Assembly (NCBI GenBank): GCA_003697105.1
Contig: RFFQ01000065.1
Span: 1 to 10,899 of the forward strand
From: Gemmatimonadota bacterium
Lineage (GTDB): Bacteria; 4572-55; J002
DNA: 10,899 nt
Direction: 5' to 3'
Shown here: positions 1 to 6,926 of the stretch, piece after piece
Layout: every line of letters begins with the position of its first letter
How positions within the stretch are numbered: position 1 is the stretch's first letter
Made by a program: the position numbers and the translations under genes
The notes under the pieces: model-generated
What the model was told of the DNA's origin: nothing
The model's database searches: none
Seen by the model: only the letters and a program-made list of their open reading frames with translations

Positions 1-307
1 AGGTGGTAAAAAAGAGTTCCTCGATCTCCACACCCGCCGGGTGGAATACAAAATGGGCTTCCCCGTTTAGGTAGGGATCAACGGCGGACGTAAGCGACAG
101 CTCAATATTTTGGACGTTAAAACCATTGTGCTGGGGGTCGTGCCCACCACCTTGCAACATCGGGATGGATTCTTCAGCAGCCGTCGATCCACCCACAGCA
201 AATAAACCATTTAACGAGATTTGGGGATTCATCAAGGACGGTGTCTGGGCAAAGATAACCGCGACACCCCCCACGACAATCCATAAGGATAACACTAAAT
301 TTTTCAT
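1..307 (-). CDS. Outer-membrane receptor/porin-like protein, N-terminal part (metal uptake suspected)
   Basis: This is a 5' partial gene of about 102 codons; the rest lies beyond the left edge. Translation from ATG at 307 begins MKNLVLSLWIVVGGVAVIFAQ, a basic start, a hydrophobic core and an Ala-Gln junction, which reads as a Sec signal peptide. The mature part starts with a beta-type run (NPQISLNGLFAVGG), then a Gly/His stretch LQGGGHDPQHNGFNVQNIELSL, and then SAVDPYLNGEAHFVF. From memory this order resembles outer-membrane proteins annotated as zinc-regulated TonB-dependent receptors or porin-like proteins in deltaproteobacteria and relatives; no search was run. A purine-rich AGAGGGG about 10 bases upstream serves as ribosome binding site. 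The gene lies 124 bases downstream of the His-rich gene and is probably co-regulated with it. The barrel and any plug domain are outside the window, so TonB dependence is not shown. Confidence 0.75.
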   Translation of the reverse strand, partial: MKNLVLSLWIVVGGVAVIFAQTPSLMNPQISLNGLFAVGGSTAAEESIPMLQGGGHDPQHNGFNVQNIELSLTSAVDPYLNGEAHFVFHPAGVEIEELFFTT

Positions 308-343
308 CAAACCGATCCCCTCTAATCTGTTGATTTTATTTGA

Positions 344-349
344 ATTATA
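344..349 (-). promoter_or_regulatory. Possible -10 element upstream of the receptor gene
   Basis: The minus strand reads TATAAT exactly, 37 bases before the receptor start codon. No good -35 hexamer sits 16 to 18 bases upstream, so this may be chance in an AT-rich leader. If real, the receptor could be transcribed separately from the His-rich gene. Confidence 0.22.
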
Positions 350-376
350 AAACTATAGACCACCCCCTTACGTCCA

Positions 377-405
377 CCATCTGCCTGACGTTCAGATAGG
401 GATGG
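377..405 (-). other. Imperfect hairpin in the gap between the His-rich gene and the receptor gene
   Basis: On the minus strand an outer CCATC/GATGG stem encloses an inner CTGA/TCAG stem with a three-base loop (ACG). The two are separated by an asymmetric internal loop. No run of T follows, so it is not a typical intrinsic terminator. It could protect or attenuate the upstream transcript, or be chance. Confidence 0.3.
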
Positions 406-431
406 CATTGTTAATCAACTCAATAGTACGA

Positions 432-791
432 TTAGAGAAAAGCCGGCGGGGAGTGTTTCGGAGCAAAATGAAGGATCGATTGGGAGAAAAATACCGGTGT
501 GGACAAAACGCGAGGTACCAAACACGGCAGCACTGTCCAGAACTGCCCAGCAACCAATAAAATAACACCGGTAGTCACAAATAGTTGCCAAAGGGCACAA
601 TGTTCATGGGTTGAATTTGAAACGGGTGAAGAGGGTAACTCGTGGGAGTGATCCGTATGAGCGTGAACCAATTCGCCATGAGTGACACAATACTGGTGAT
701 CCACCAATAAAAAGTGGTTCAGTGCCACAAGTAGGCTACCAAGGTAAAACAGAGTTACGAATGGTGTTATCGCTTTGATTCGTCTCATCAT
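432..791 (-). CDS. Small His/Cys-rich membrane protein, putative metal-handling
   Basis: A 119-residue protein if started at the ATG at 791. The frame stays open upstream to a TTG at 845, with ATGs at 836, 833 and 818. I chose 791 because the longer versions would translate through the palindrome at 817-833 and add a tail rich in polar residues before the first hydrophobic segment; no start has a good ribosome binding site. Residues 11-30 form one membrane segment and about 68-87 a second. Between them is a loop dense in ligands: H26, H32, C35, H38, H43, H45, H48, H50, H62, H64 and C65, including CVTHGE and HEHC. The C-terminus ends HFAPKHSPPAFL. A C..HGE / H.HC pattern with a terminal AP..SPPA recalls small DUF2946-like proteins found beside metal TonB receptors, a resemblance from memory only. 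It precedes such a receptor here. Function is inferred: metal binding in the periplasm or at the membrane. Confidence 0.68.
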   Translation of the reverse strand: MMRRIKAITPFVTLFYLGSLLVALNHFLLVDHQYCVTHGELVHAHTDHSHELPSSPVSNSTHEHCALWQLFVTTGVILLVAGQFWTVLPCLVPRVLSTPVFFSQSILHFAPKHSPPAFL

Positions 792-809
792 CACGGAATT
801 TTTAGAGTT

Positions 810-815
810 CTTATA
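810..815 (-). promoter_or_regulatory. Possible -10 element for the His-rich gene
   Basis: The minus strand reads TATAAG, five of six matches to TATAAT, directly adjacent to the palindrome and 18 bases before the ATG at 791. No convincing -35 hexamer is visible. Its position beside the palindrome is what makes it worth listing: a protein bound there would block it. Confidence 0.3.
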
Positions 816-816
816 C

Positions 817-833
817 ATGCAACACTGTTGCAT
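817..833. promoter_or_regulatory. Perfect palindrome, candidate metalloregulator operator
   Basis: Plus strand ATGCAACACTGTTGCAT: two perfect 8-base arms around one central base. It ends 25 bases before the chosen start of the His-rich gene and starts 16 bases after the ATP-grasp stop codon. Size and symmetry suit a dimeric regulator of the Fur/Zur class. It does not match the textbook Escherichia coli Fur or Zur boxes, so the regulator is not identified. The His-rich and receptor genes downstream make metal control the natural guess. Confidence 0.5.
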
Positions 834-847
834 CATGAGGATCAAAT

Positions 848-2218
848 TTATGCTTTAGACGCCTTTTTTGTCAAGAGATAAACACGGTGTTGGTGAAGAA
901 TCTCCGGTCGCAAATGACCCCGGTCATCGACAATCGACCGGCGAAAGTACCATCGCGATATTTCACTTGCCGGTTTAAACTCCCGTTGAGATGCGTGACA
1001 CATCAAAAAAGATTCATGTTCGGCATGAATATCCCTTACCCCAACGCCATCTCGCAATCGCCGGTCGCCGGTATAAATGCCGGTTTTGTGATGGTTTTTT
1101 ATCTGGACTGGTGTTGGTTGCACATTACGAGCAATGATCTGCGATCTAAATTTTGGTTGTAAATACCGTTCTTGTAATGCATTCAGATCGATTTGATAAT
1201 TTGCGTTTAAATGCTCCAACAAATGGAGGGCTAACATTGGAATATCATCATCGATCACCTGTAGTTGGGTATAAAAAGCGATGGATGCCACCAAACGCGG
1301 GTTGATTTCAATCAAATAGGGCTGATTGGCGATGCTATCGACCACAAAATCCAGTCCGAAAATGCCTTTATAACCGAGTGTTGCCAAATAATTGCCCATA
1401 TTTTGGGTGATCCTCACCATCTCATCGATTGAAGAGGGGGGTAAGGGTGTGGAACGCCAGTCGTTACCGCACGAACCGAGCGGGTTTGCCGTCAGCTCCG
1501 GGACACCGGTGATTTGGTAAAACGGTGCGGAGCAGACCGTCCCGAAGCGGGTCACACAGGCGTTTATGGTCAATTTCAGTCCCTCGATATAGCGGGATAT
1601 CCGCACGGTCTTACCTTTGATCTGTTCCTGAATTCGGGCAAAATCCGCCTCAGATTGGATGAAAAAGGTGCCATTTCCGGCAAAACTAAATCCCATTTGT
1701 AGAATTACCGGCAAACCCGTATCCAGAAGGCACTCCTGAAATCGCGGGCGGTCATTGAGTTTGATAATCCGATAGCCCGGCACGGGGAGATCAAGCTGTT
1801 TGGCAACTTCAAAAAAGCGGAGTTTGTTTTCCAACGGCAGGCTGCTTTTTGCGGGTGGCATAAGCGAATGCCATTGATTTTGGGTGACTACCTGCTCAAT
1901 TTGCGCCGTAGGCTTAAAGTAGATCAGATGCGGCTCCGGTAGTGAATTTAGATAATCACGTACGCGATGATGGGCTAAAATCAAATGCGTGGAGAGAAAA
2001 TCTGGGTCAAAACCGCCCATTTCGTGCGTAAGAGACAAAACCGGCGGTTCCAGCAGGTGGCGAACCGGATCATCATCCCCGCAAATAATGTGGAAATTCG
2101 GGAGAATCTCATCCAAACCCACCGCGTAATGGATGGTATTGGTGACAAAAACAACCGGGGGTTGGTCGTGGAATAGCGGTGGCAGGTCTGAATTGGAACG
2201 TATCATCAGAGGGGTCAT
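848..2218 (-). CDS. ATP-grasp domain protein, substrate unknown
   Basis: About 456 residues from ATG at 2218; a TTG one codon earlier (2221) and an ATG at 2206 are alternatives, and none has a clear ribosome binding site. ATP-grasp enzymes activate a carboxylate as acyl phosphate and join it to an amine, thiol or similar nucleophile. Visible marks are a Gly-rich ATP loop GFSFAGNGTF (about 176-185), a conserved-looking acidic strand GLDFVVD (about 288-294) and the metal-binding signature EINPRL (about 304-309). The first 130 residues look like a pre-ATP-grasp Rossmann-type region (VVFVTNT, LIYFKPT). The last 100 residues are rich in Arg and His and may be a separate C-terminal domain. No partner enzyme of a known ligase pathway is adjacent. 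It stands alone between the polysaccharide cluster and the metal-related genes, so context does not settle its role. Membership of the superfamily is solid; the substrate is not known. Confidence 0.85.
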   Translation of the reverse strand: MTPLMIRSNSDLPPLFHDQPPVVFVTNTIHYAVGLDEILPNFHIICGDDDPVRHLLEPPVLSLTHEMGGFDPDFLSTHLILAHHRVRDYLNSLPEPHLIYFKPTAQIEQVVTQNQWHSLMPPAKSSLPLENKLRFFEVAKQLDLPVPGYRIIKLNDRPRFQECLLDTGLPVILQMGFSFAGNGTFFIQSEADFARIQEQIKGKTVRISRYIEGLKLTINACVTRFGTVCSAPFYQITGVPELTANPLGSCGNDWRSTPLPPSSIDEMVRITQNMGNYLATLGYKGIFGLDFVVDSIANQPYLIEINPRLVASIAFYTQLQVIDDDIPMLALHLLEHLNANYQIDLNALQERYLQPKFRSQIIARNVQPTPVQIKNHHKTGIYTGDRRLRDGVGVRDIHAEHESFLMCHASQREFKPASEISRWYFRRSIVDDRGHLRPEILHQHRVYLLTKKASKA

Positions 2219-2219
2219 C

Positions 2220-2240
2220 AAAAAACCGATACATTTATCG
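2220..2240 (-). other. Terminator-like hairpin immediately before the ATP-grasp start
   Basis: The minus strand reads a perfect 5-base stem CGATA/TATCG with a 4-base loop AATG, then one G and six T, then the ATP-grasp start. The stem is short and AT-rich, so as an intrinsic terminator it would be weak. Ending two to three bases from the start codon, it might act as an attenuator or mask initiation, or be chance. Confidence 0.25.
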
Positions 2241-2487
2241 TCAGCAAACGGCGATCTTCACGAGTGGGACAATCCACTTGGGGAGTTTGTGCCCATTCCA
2301 GATTTTGCAAATTTTGCAAGACGTGTTGCTCGTATGGATTACGACGAAAGCTACAAATTTACGCTCAGAGGCGAGAGCCGCCCCTACCAAAATCATAGAA
2401 ACACGCTATTGTTGCTAATTTTGCCGTGAAAATAAAAGCGTAGCGAGTTTAGAGTTCAATTCCACCAAACTTACAAGCTGCCAAGCT
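2222..2487. other. 266-base non-coding gap with small hairpins, possible decayed repeat
   Basis: This is the only real break in the gene packing. It holds a 7-pair hairpin with one G.T pair at 2261-2280 (loop GACAAT), a GC-rich hairpin at 2368-2384 (minus strand GGGGCG-GCTCT-CGCCTC) and a perfect 9-base tandem repeat ATTTTGCAA at 2302-2319. A weak promoter-like pair on the minus strand (TTGAAC at 2459-2454, then a TTTATT about 17 bases on) could serve the ATP-grasp gene, but both boxes are poor. The GGTAGGGGCGG...CGCC string recalls GC-rich dispersed intergenic repeats of some environmental bacteria, which is a recollection only. Open frames here on the plus strand run on into the antisense of the ATP-grasp gene and are not believed. 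Confidence 0.4.
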
Positions 2488-3351
2488 CTATTTAACGACC
2501 GCTTTCGCCAGTAGAATCAGCATCCGCCCGCTAATCGCAAAGTAAACCAACCCGTCCAGCAATCGATTTTGACCCGCTAAAAATTTATTATAATAGATAA
2601 TCATCGCCTGATGAAAGACAAATGTCATGTAGATGGGTCGTCGCCGGCTACTGCGGCGGTAGTAGTGTGTACAGGTTGCCCCGGCTTCGTAATAAATTCG
2701 CCAACCCGCTTCGCCGATACGCCGGCTCCAGTCTAAATCTTCACCGTACATAAAATAGGCTTCATCCCAGCCGCCCACCTGATCGATGACCTCGCGCCGG
2801 ACTAGGAAAAACGCACCGGAAAGGGCTTCCACCTCCCCAGAGTGATCCGGGGCAAGGTAGGTGAGATTATACTTACCCAATCTGGGATGCGTGGGAAAAA
2901 GACGGGCTAAACCGGTCAATTTGGCGAACGATGCCAGCGGATCGGGCAATCCACGGCGGGAGGTATAAATAAAAGTGCCGTCGGGGGCATTCATTCGGCA
3001 TCCGGCGGCGCCAATATCGGGGTGGTGCTCCATCAACTGGAGCATTGTTTGTAGGGTGTCCGGCGCCACCACATTATCCGGGTTCAAAAAAAGAAGGTAA
3101 CGCCCCGAACTGACCGCAATACCCTGATTGCACGCATGAGCAAACCCCCAGTTTTTATCATTTTCAAGGCAGATCACTTGCGGAAATTCAGTCCGAACCA
3201 TCGTCATGGAATCATCGACTGAATCATTATCTACCACAATTACTTCCATTGAAAAATCACCACGGGAGGCAAACACGGCTTGCAACGCCAATCGCAAGAA
3301 ATTCTTGACATTGTAATTGACGATGATAATCGATAAGTCAACGGGAGGCAC
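2488..3351 (-). CDS. GT2 family glycosyltransferase, rhamnosyltransferase-type
   Basis: About 287 residues from GTG at 3351; a TTG at 3366 would add five residues (MRKFT) but has no ribosome binding site at a useful distance. It is a GT-A fold inverting enzyme that moves a sugar from a nucleotide donor to a growing lipid-linked glycan on the cytoplasmic face. The start DLSIIIVNYNV is the classic GT2 first strand. Further marks are VDND (40-43), LNPDN with the metal-binding acid (about 89-93), SGAFFLVRR (178-186) and GEDLDW with the likely catalytic acid (203-208), followed by a conserved-type His (CTHYYRR). The pattern NPDN / SGAFFLVRR / GEDLDW is that of WbbL-like rhamnosyltransferases, but donor identity cannot be read from sequence. 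A C-terminal hydrophobic stretch could touch the membrane. It overlaps the end of the dehydrogenase gene by 14 bases (29 with the TTG start) and is the last gene of the packed cluster. Confidence 0.9.
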   Translation of the reverse strand: MPPVDLSIIIVNYNVKNFLRLALQAVFASRGDFSMEVIVVDNDSVDDSMTMVRTEFPQVICLENDKNWGFAHACNQGIAVSSGRYLLFLNPDNVVAPDTLQTMLQLMEHHPDIGAAGCRMNAPDGTFIYTSRRGLPDPLASFAKLTGLARLFPTHPRLGKYNLTYLAPDHSGEVEALSGAFFLVRREVIDQVGGWDEAYFMYGEDLDWSRRIGEAGWRIYYEAGATCTHYYRRSSRRRPIYMTFVFHQAMIIYYNKFLAGQNRLLDGLVYFAISGRMLILLAKAVVK

Positions 3352-4336
3352 GGTAAATTTTCTCAATAATTTCGACGGTTTTTAGTCCTTCAATCCCGGT
3401 TGTAGCGATTTGCTCCCGCCCCAGAATGGTTTCCACCACATTGGCGATCACTTTATCATGATTGGACATCGAACCGTGATAAAAACCGTAGTCATTGGCG
3501 GGTGAGGATTGGGGTACGTCCTGAATAACAAAATCTTGAATATTCTGATATTCCAACACATTCAGATATTGTCCACCAATTTTAACGGTTCCTTTTTCCG
3601 CAAAAATGGTGATGGAACCTTCCATATTTTTTTGATGGGCGCATATAGTATAAGTGATCGTCCCGATAGCGCCGCTTTTAAACTCCAGCAACGCTCCGCC
3701 ACAATCCTCAAAATCAATATAATCGTGGGCAACATTCCGGCGAATTGCCTGTACGGTAGTAACATCACCAATCAGCCAATAGAGCAGATCAATAAAATGA
3801 CTAAATTGCGTGAATAGCGTACCGCCATCTTGCTCCAACCGTCCTTTCCAACTGGAATGTTGGTAGTATGCCTTGTTTCGATTCCAATAGCAATTTACGG
3901 CAACCTGATAAATGTTGCCGAACCGTCCGGTCTCAATTGCCTGTTTTACAGCAACAACCGGCGGATTATAGCGATTTTGCTTCACCACAAAGAGCATTTT
4001 CTGCATTTTTTCGGCGGCATGGAGCATATCCAAACAATCCGAAGAACGCAATGCCATTGGTTTTTCGCACAGCACATGGTGTCCGGCATTCAAAGCGCGA
4101 ATGGAAAGGGGTGCATGGGTGTTATTGGGGGTACAAATCGTGATCACATCAACTGTCGGATGCTTCTCCAGCAGGTCTGAAAGATGGCGATACGCCGGGA
4201 CATCAAAGCCCTCTGCTCGTGCCTCTACCACATCACAAGTAGCGACTAATTCTGCTTGCGGATGCGCTTTAATGTGCCGGATATGGCGTTGCCCAATAGC
4301 ACCACAGCCGACAACGGCAAATGAAATCGATTTCAA
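3338..4336 (-). CDS. Gfo/Idh/MocA family NAD(P)-dependent oxidoreductase, likely sugar-nucleotide dehydrogenase
   Basis: About 332 residues from TTG at 4336, chosen because GAGGTG lies six bases upstream and translation then begins MKSISFAVVGCGAIGQRH. A GTG at 4348 gives four more residues and would overlap the YfhO stop codon. Residues 10-15 are the dinucleotide-binding GCGAIG, 91-93 the family EKP with its catalytic-type Lys, and 174-184 (LFTQFSHFIDL) carry the His/Asp pair at 180 and 183. The Tyr-Tyr...SWKG...GGTLFTQ.SH.IDLL arrangement resembles WlbA/WbpB, which oxidise UDP-N-acetylglucosaminuronic acid at C3 in making amino-sugar uronates. That assignment is moderate. No matching aminotransferase (WlbC/WbpE type) or acetyltransferase lies in the window. 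The location between a YfhO-like protein and a glycosyltransferase supports a role in making or modifying a sugar donor. Length is normal for the family. Confidence 0.88.
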   Translation of the reverse strand: MKSISFAVVGCGAIGQRHIRHIKAHPQAELVATCDVVEARAEGFDVPAYRHLSDLLEKHPTVDVITICTPNNTHAPLSIRALNAGHHVLCEKPMALRSSDCLDMLHAAEKMQKMLFVVKQNRYNPPVVAVKQAIETGRFGNIYQVAVNCYWNRNKAYYQHSSWKGRLEQDGGTLFTQFSHFIDLLYWLIGDVTTVQAIRRNVAHDYIDFEDCGGALLEFKSGAIGTITYTICAHQKNMEGSITIFAEKGTVKIGGQYLNVLEYQNIQDFVIQDVPQSSPANDYGFYHGSMSNHDKVIANVVETILGREQIATTGIEGLKTVEIIEKIYRASR

Positions 4337-4340
4337 CAGA

Positions 4341-4346
4341 CACCTC
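4341..4346 (-). promoter_or_regulatory. Ribosome binding site that decides the dehydrogenase start
   Basis: GAGGTG on the minus strand overlaps the YfhO stop codon (TGA at 4347-4345) and lies four to six bases before TTG at 4336. It favours that TTG over the GTG at 4348, which has no such site, and couples the two genes. Confidence 0.5.
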
Positions 4347-6888
4347 ACAGTTGGCGGCGCTTTTTGATGCCAAATTCCCAGCCAAACACGAGCAAGATAA
4401 ACAACAACGCCACGCTCCCGGAGATCACCCCAGCCCGGAAAGGTGGGTCTTGGAATTTAAATTCAATGGTGTGTTCACCCGCGGGAACCCGGATAGAACG
4501 CAAGGCATAATTGGTTTTGTAAATATCAACTTTTTCACCGTTAATATAGGCGTGCCAGCCGGGGGGATAATTGACTTCGCTCAGAACCAGCAAACATTCC
4601 TGAGCAATATTGGCATGAAGTGTAATCTGATGAATATCAAAATCGGTGACCTGAACCGTACTCCCCGTTTTATCACCAAACGAAAAATAGCCAAGTGAAT
4701 CTGCCTCGCCTAAATTTAAATCATACGTGGATTCCAATACGGCGGCTTGAGCTGGATTAAATGTTGGGCTTTTCAGTTCATCAAATATGGCTTTGGGGTC
4801 TGTCAGCACTTTTACCCGATCCACCAGATATGCCCGCGGCAAATTTTTGAGATTTTGATAGACGATCATCCCATTACTTTGAAACACTTGCCGAAAATCC
4901 GGGTGGGGAAACTGTCCCGAAACCACCAGATATTTGCCATTGAACATCGCCATCGCAGTGGATAACCGCTCAACATTGAGCTGTCCATTGGGGAACAGGA
5001 CGTAATCAAACATATCTTGTATGACCCGTAACTTGGCGGCGTGGTATCCCCCCATCGACTCAATCAGGTAATATGCCCAAATATTATTTTGAAAGAGGTC
5101 ACCGACACCTTGGACATTTCCCAAGCTGAGTATTCGGAATTTCCCGGTATCTTGCTTGAGAAAATCCGCTACTGGGTCGGTGATGGCAAGCTGGCTGTTA
5201 ACCACCGTGGGTTCTGCTTTGGCAACGGTGAATCGCCGGTTGAGAAGCCACAAATCGAGAGTCAACACTACCAGAACCGCGATCACAAATGTCCGCCGGT
5301 TCAAGCGACGTTGGATGGCTAAGATCAGCAAGGCACAACTGACAACCATGAAAAAGGTCATCCGGTACACATCTTTTTTCGCCATATCAAACCGCTGTGC
5401 CGCTAAATAGTTGATCGTGGCTTCATCGTATGTCGCCCGGTCCCGGTCACGGGTGAACATGCCATCTTGGCGCAGGGATTGGTACAACCCGTTACCACCA
5501 ACGGCAAAAATCAGACTGATTAAAATGGAAACCGCCGCAATGGTTGCGAGTCCTTTCCACAAAAATTGGAATTTCGGTTCGAGCTTCTTTTTAACCGTTT
5601 CAAATTGATCGAGTAATACTTGTAAACCAAATCCGGCGAGGACAGCTACGGCAAATTCCAGCAGAACCAACACCATTGCCGGCACCCGAAACTTGTTAAA
5701 ATACGGAAGATGATTCAGTAAAAATTCACTGAGGAGGGGAAAATGCCGTCCAAAACTAACCAGTAAGGAGACGATACCGAGAATCAGCATAAAAACGGTA
5801 ATGCGATTCCGGCGAAACAAGAGCGCAATCGCGGAAAGCAATAAGGGTAAAAGCCCCATATAGAGCGAATTTTGGGTAAACGGCATCTGCCCCCAATAGA
5901 AACCGCCCTGCTCACCCACCCCATAAAATGCTGGGACAAAAAAGGTGATAATTTCCTCGGGAGGGAAAGACCAACTGGTGGCGTAATCATGAGAAAGACC
6001 GGTTTTCGGCGCGGTTGTATCCAACGCGGGTGGAACACCCCGGATGGAATAGTGGCTGTATTCCTGAACCGGTCCAAAATAAATATACGAGAGCGCAAAA
6101 CCGATCAACACAGCAATGGCACACAATCCGCCCCCTAAAACAACTTTGAAATTACGCTTCGCTAATTCGATGATAACCCAGTAAAGCGTGAACGCACCGA
6201 GCATCAGCAGAGTATAATAGGCAATTTGGGGGTGCTGGGCAAGAAGTTGCAACCCAATCGTCAAACCTGCCAGGGCCAAATAAAAAAGCGACGGTGATTC
6301 CAATAGACGTAAAATAGCGTAAAACGTCCACGGGATGTACATGATCGTCCATAGCTTCCCGCCGTGTGCAATGGGGATTAAGCCGACAAAATGGGGCATT
6401 AGCATAAACGTGATGGCGCCCAGCAAAGAAGCACTTCGTGCCAATTTTAAGTGACGCAGCAACAGATAAAGCCCGAGAGCACCAAAAATGAAATGGAGAA
6501 GATGCGGATGAAGTACACGTCCGGTACTGAATGGAAGTTTGGCGATAATTGTACGGTGAAATATATCGACTGGATAAACAATGGAATGGATCATACTCCC
6601 AAAACTTGGCATTCCCGAAAATATGTAAGGTGTCCATTGTGGATAGTAACCTTTTGAGACCGCTTCTTTTGTAAAATGCGCCGCATATGTCCCGGCAGAG
6701 GCATCGGCGGCATTAAACGTTTTGCCTAAAAAGGTATACTCAAAAAATTGGCTATAAATTAGCACCGCAAAAATCAGTAAAACGATGAGGTTAAAGTAGC
6801 GATTCACGTACGTTGGTATTGAGGAGGAACCACTCGCGGAACCGGATGGTGTTCGGCTTCTTTTTGTTTGTTTTTTCTTTTTTCCCAT
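4345..6888 (-). CDS. YfhO-family polytopic membrane protein (GT-C-like)
   Basis: An 847-residue integral membrane protein. The N-terminus is a cytoplasmic Lys/Arg/Ser tail (MGKKKKQTKRSRT), followed by a first membrane segment at about 33-50. An outside loop then carries N59AAD62 and PQWTPYIFSGMP (83-94). This matches the YfhO pattern, in which an acidic residue in the first outer loop and a P.W.PY..GMP motif recur. Later marks are QHPQIAYY (218-225), SWSFPPEE (306-312) and KFRVPAM (399-405). Around a dozen hydrophobic segments follow by eye. A large soluble outer region runs from about residue 560 to 815 and ends in a beta-type motif PPGWHAYINGEKV; a last membrane helix and a basic tail close the protein. 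In Firmicutes, YfhO-type proteins are proposed GT-C transferases that add sugars from undecaprenyl phosphate to teichoic acids. The acceptor here is unknown. No GtcA-type flippase is present in the window. It ends 8 bases before the dehydrogenase start. Confidence 0.9.
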   Translation of the reverse strand: MGKKKKQTKRSRTPSGSASGSSSIPTYVNRYFNLIVLLIFAVLIYSQFFEYTFLGKTFNAADASAGTYAAHFTKEAVSKGYYPQWTPYIFSGMPSFGSMIHSIVYPVDIFHRTIIAKLPFSTGRVLHPHLLHFIFGALGLYLLLRHLKLARSASLLGAITFMLMPHFVGLIPIAHGGKLWTIMYIPWTFYAILRLLESPSLFYLALAGLTIGLQLLAQHPQIAYYTLLMLGAFTLYWVIIELAKRNFKVVLGGGLCAIAVLIGFALSYIYFGPVQEYSHYSIRGVPPALDTTAPKTGLSHDYATSWSFPPEEIITFFVPAFYGVGEQGGFYWGQMPFTQNSLYMGLLPLLLSAIALLFRRNRITVFMLILGIVSLLVSFGRHFPLLSEFLLNHLPYFNKFRVPAMVLVLLEFAVAVLAGFGLQVLLDQFETVKKKLEPKFQFLWKGLATIAAVSILISLIFAVGGNGLYQSLRQDGMFTRDRDRATYDEATINYLAAQRFDMAKKDVYRMTFFMVVSCALLILAIQRRLNRRTFVIAVLVVLTLDLWLLNRRFTVAKAEPTVVNSQLAITDPVADFLKQDTGKFRILSLGNVQGVGDLFQNNIWAYYLIESMGGYHAAKLRVIQDMFDYVLFPNGQLNVERLSTAMAMFNGKYLVVSGQFPHPDFRQVFQSNGMIVYQNLKNLPRAYLVDRVKVLTDPKAIFDELKSPTFNPAQAAVLESTYDLNLGEADSLGYFSFGDKTGSTVQVTDFDIHQITLHANIAQECLLVLSEVNYPPGWHAYINGEKVDIYKTNYALRSIRVPAGEHTIEFKFQDPPFRAGVISGSVALLFILLVFGWEFGIKKRRQL

Positions 6889-6926
6889 GATGTTTGTTGC
6901 CTATTTTAGTGAAAGAAAATGACACT

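Noticed and set aside
126-350. Plus-strand open frame of 74 codons at the left end
   Set aside because: It is antisense to the receptor gene, whose signal peptide and beta-type sequence are clear on the minus strand.
415-600. Second minus-strand frame of 61 codons inside the His-rich gene
   Set aside because: It overlaps the His-rich frame out of phase, has no ribosome binding site and shows no protein-like pattern.
792-845. Longer N-terminus (TTG or upstream ATGs) for the His-rich protein
   Set aside because: It would place the palindrome inside the coding sequence and adds a polar leader without a ribosome binding site. Not excluded, but less likely.
2133-2429. Plus-strand open frame of 98 codons spanning the non-coding gap
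   Set aside because: Its first part is antisense to the ATP-grasp gene and the rest lies in the hairpin-rich gap. No ribosome binding site and no recognisable domain; a second overlapping frame is equally open, which speaks for chance.
2461-2487. Possible terminator just after the second GT2 gene
   Set aside because: The AGCTTGG / AGCTTG strings here are mainly direct repeats rather than an inverted pair, and no T-run follows.
6152-6637. Minus-strand open frame of 161 codons within the YfhO-like gene
   Set aside because: It lies in a different phase of the same strand as the long YfhO frame, which has clear family motifs across this stretch.
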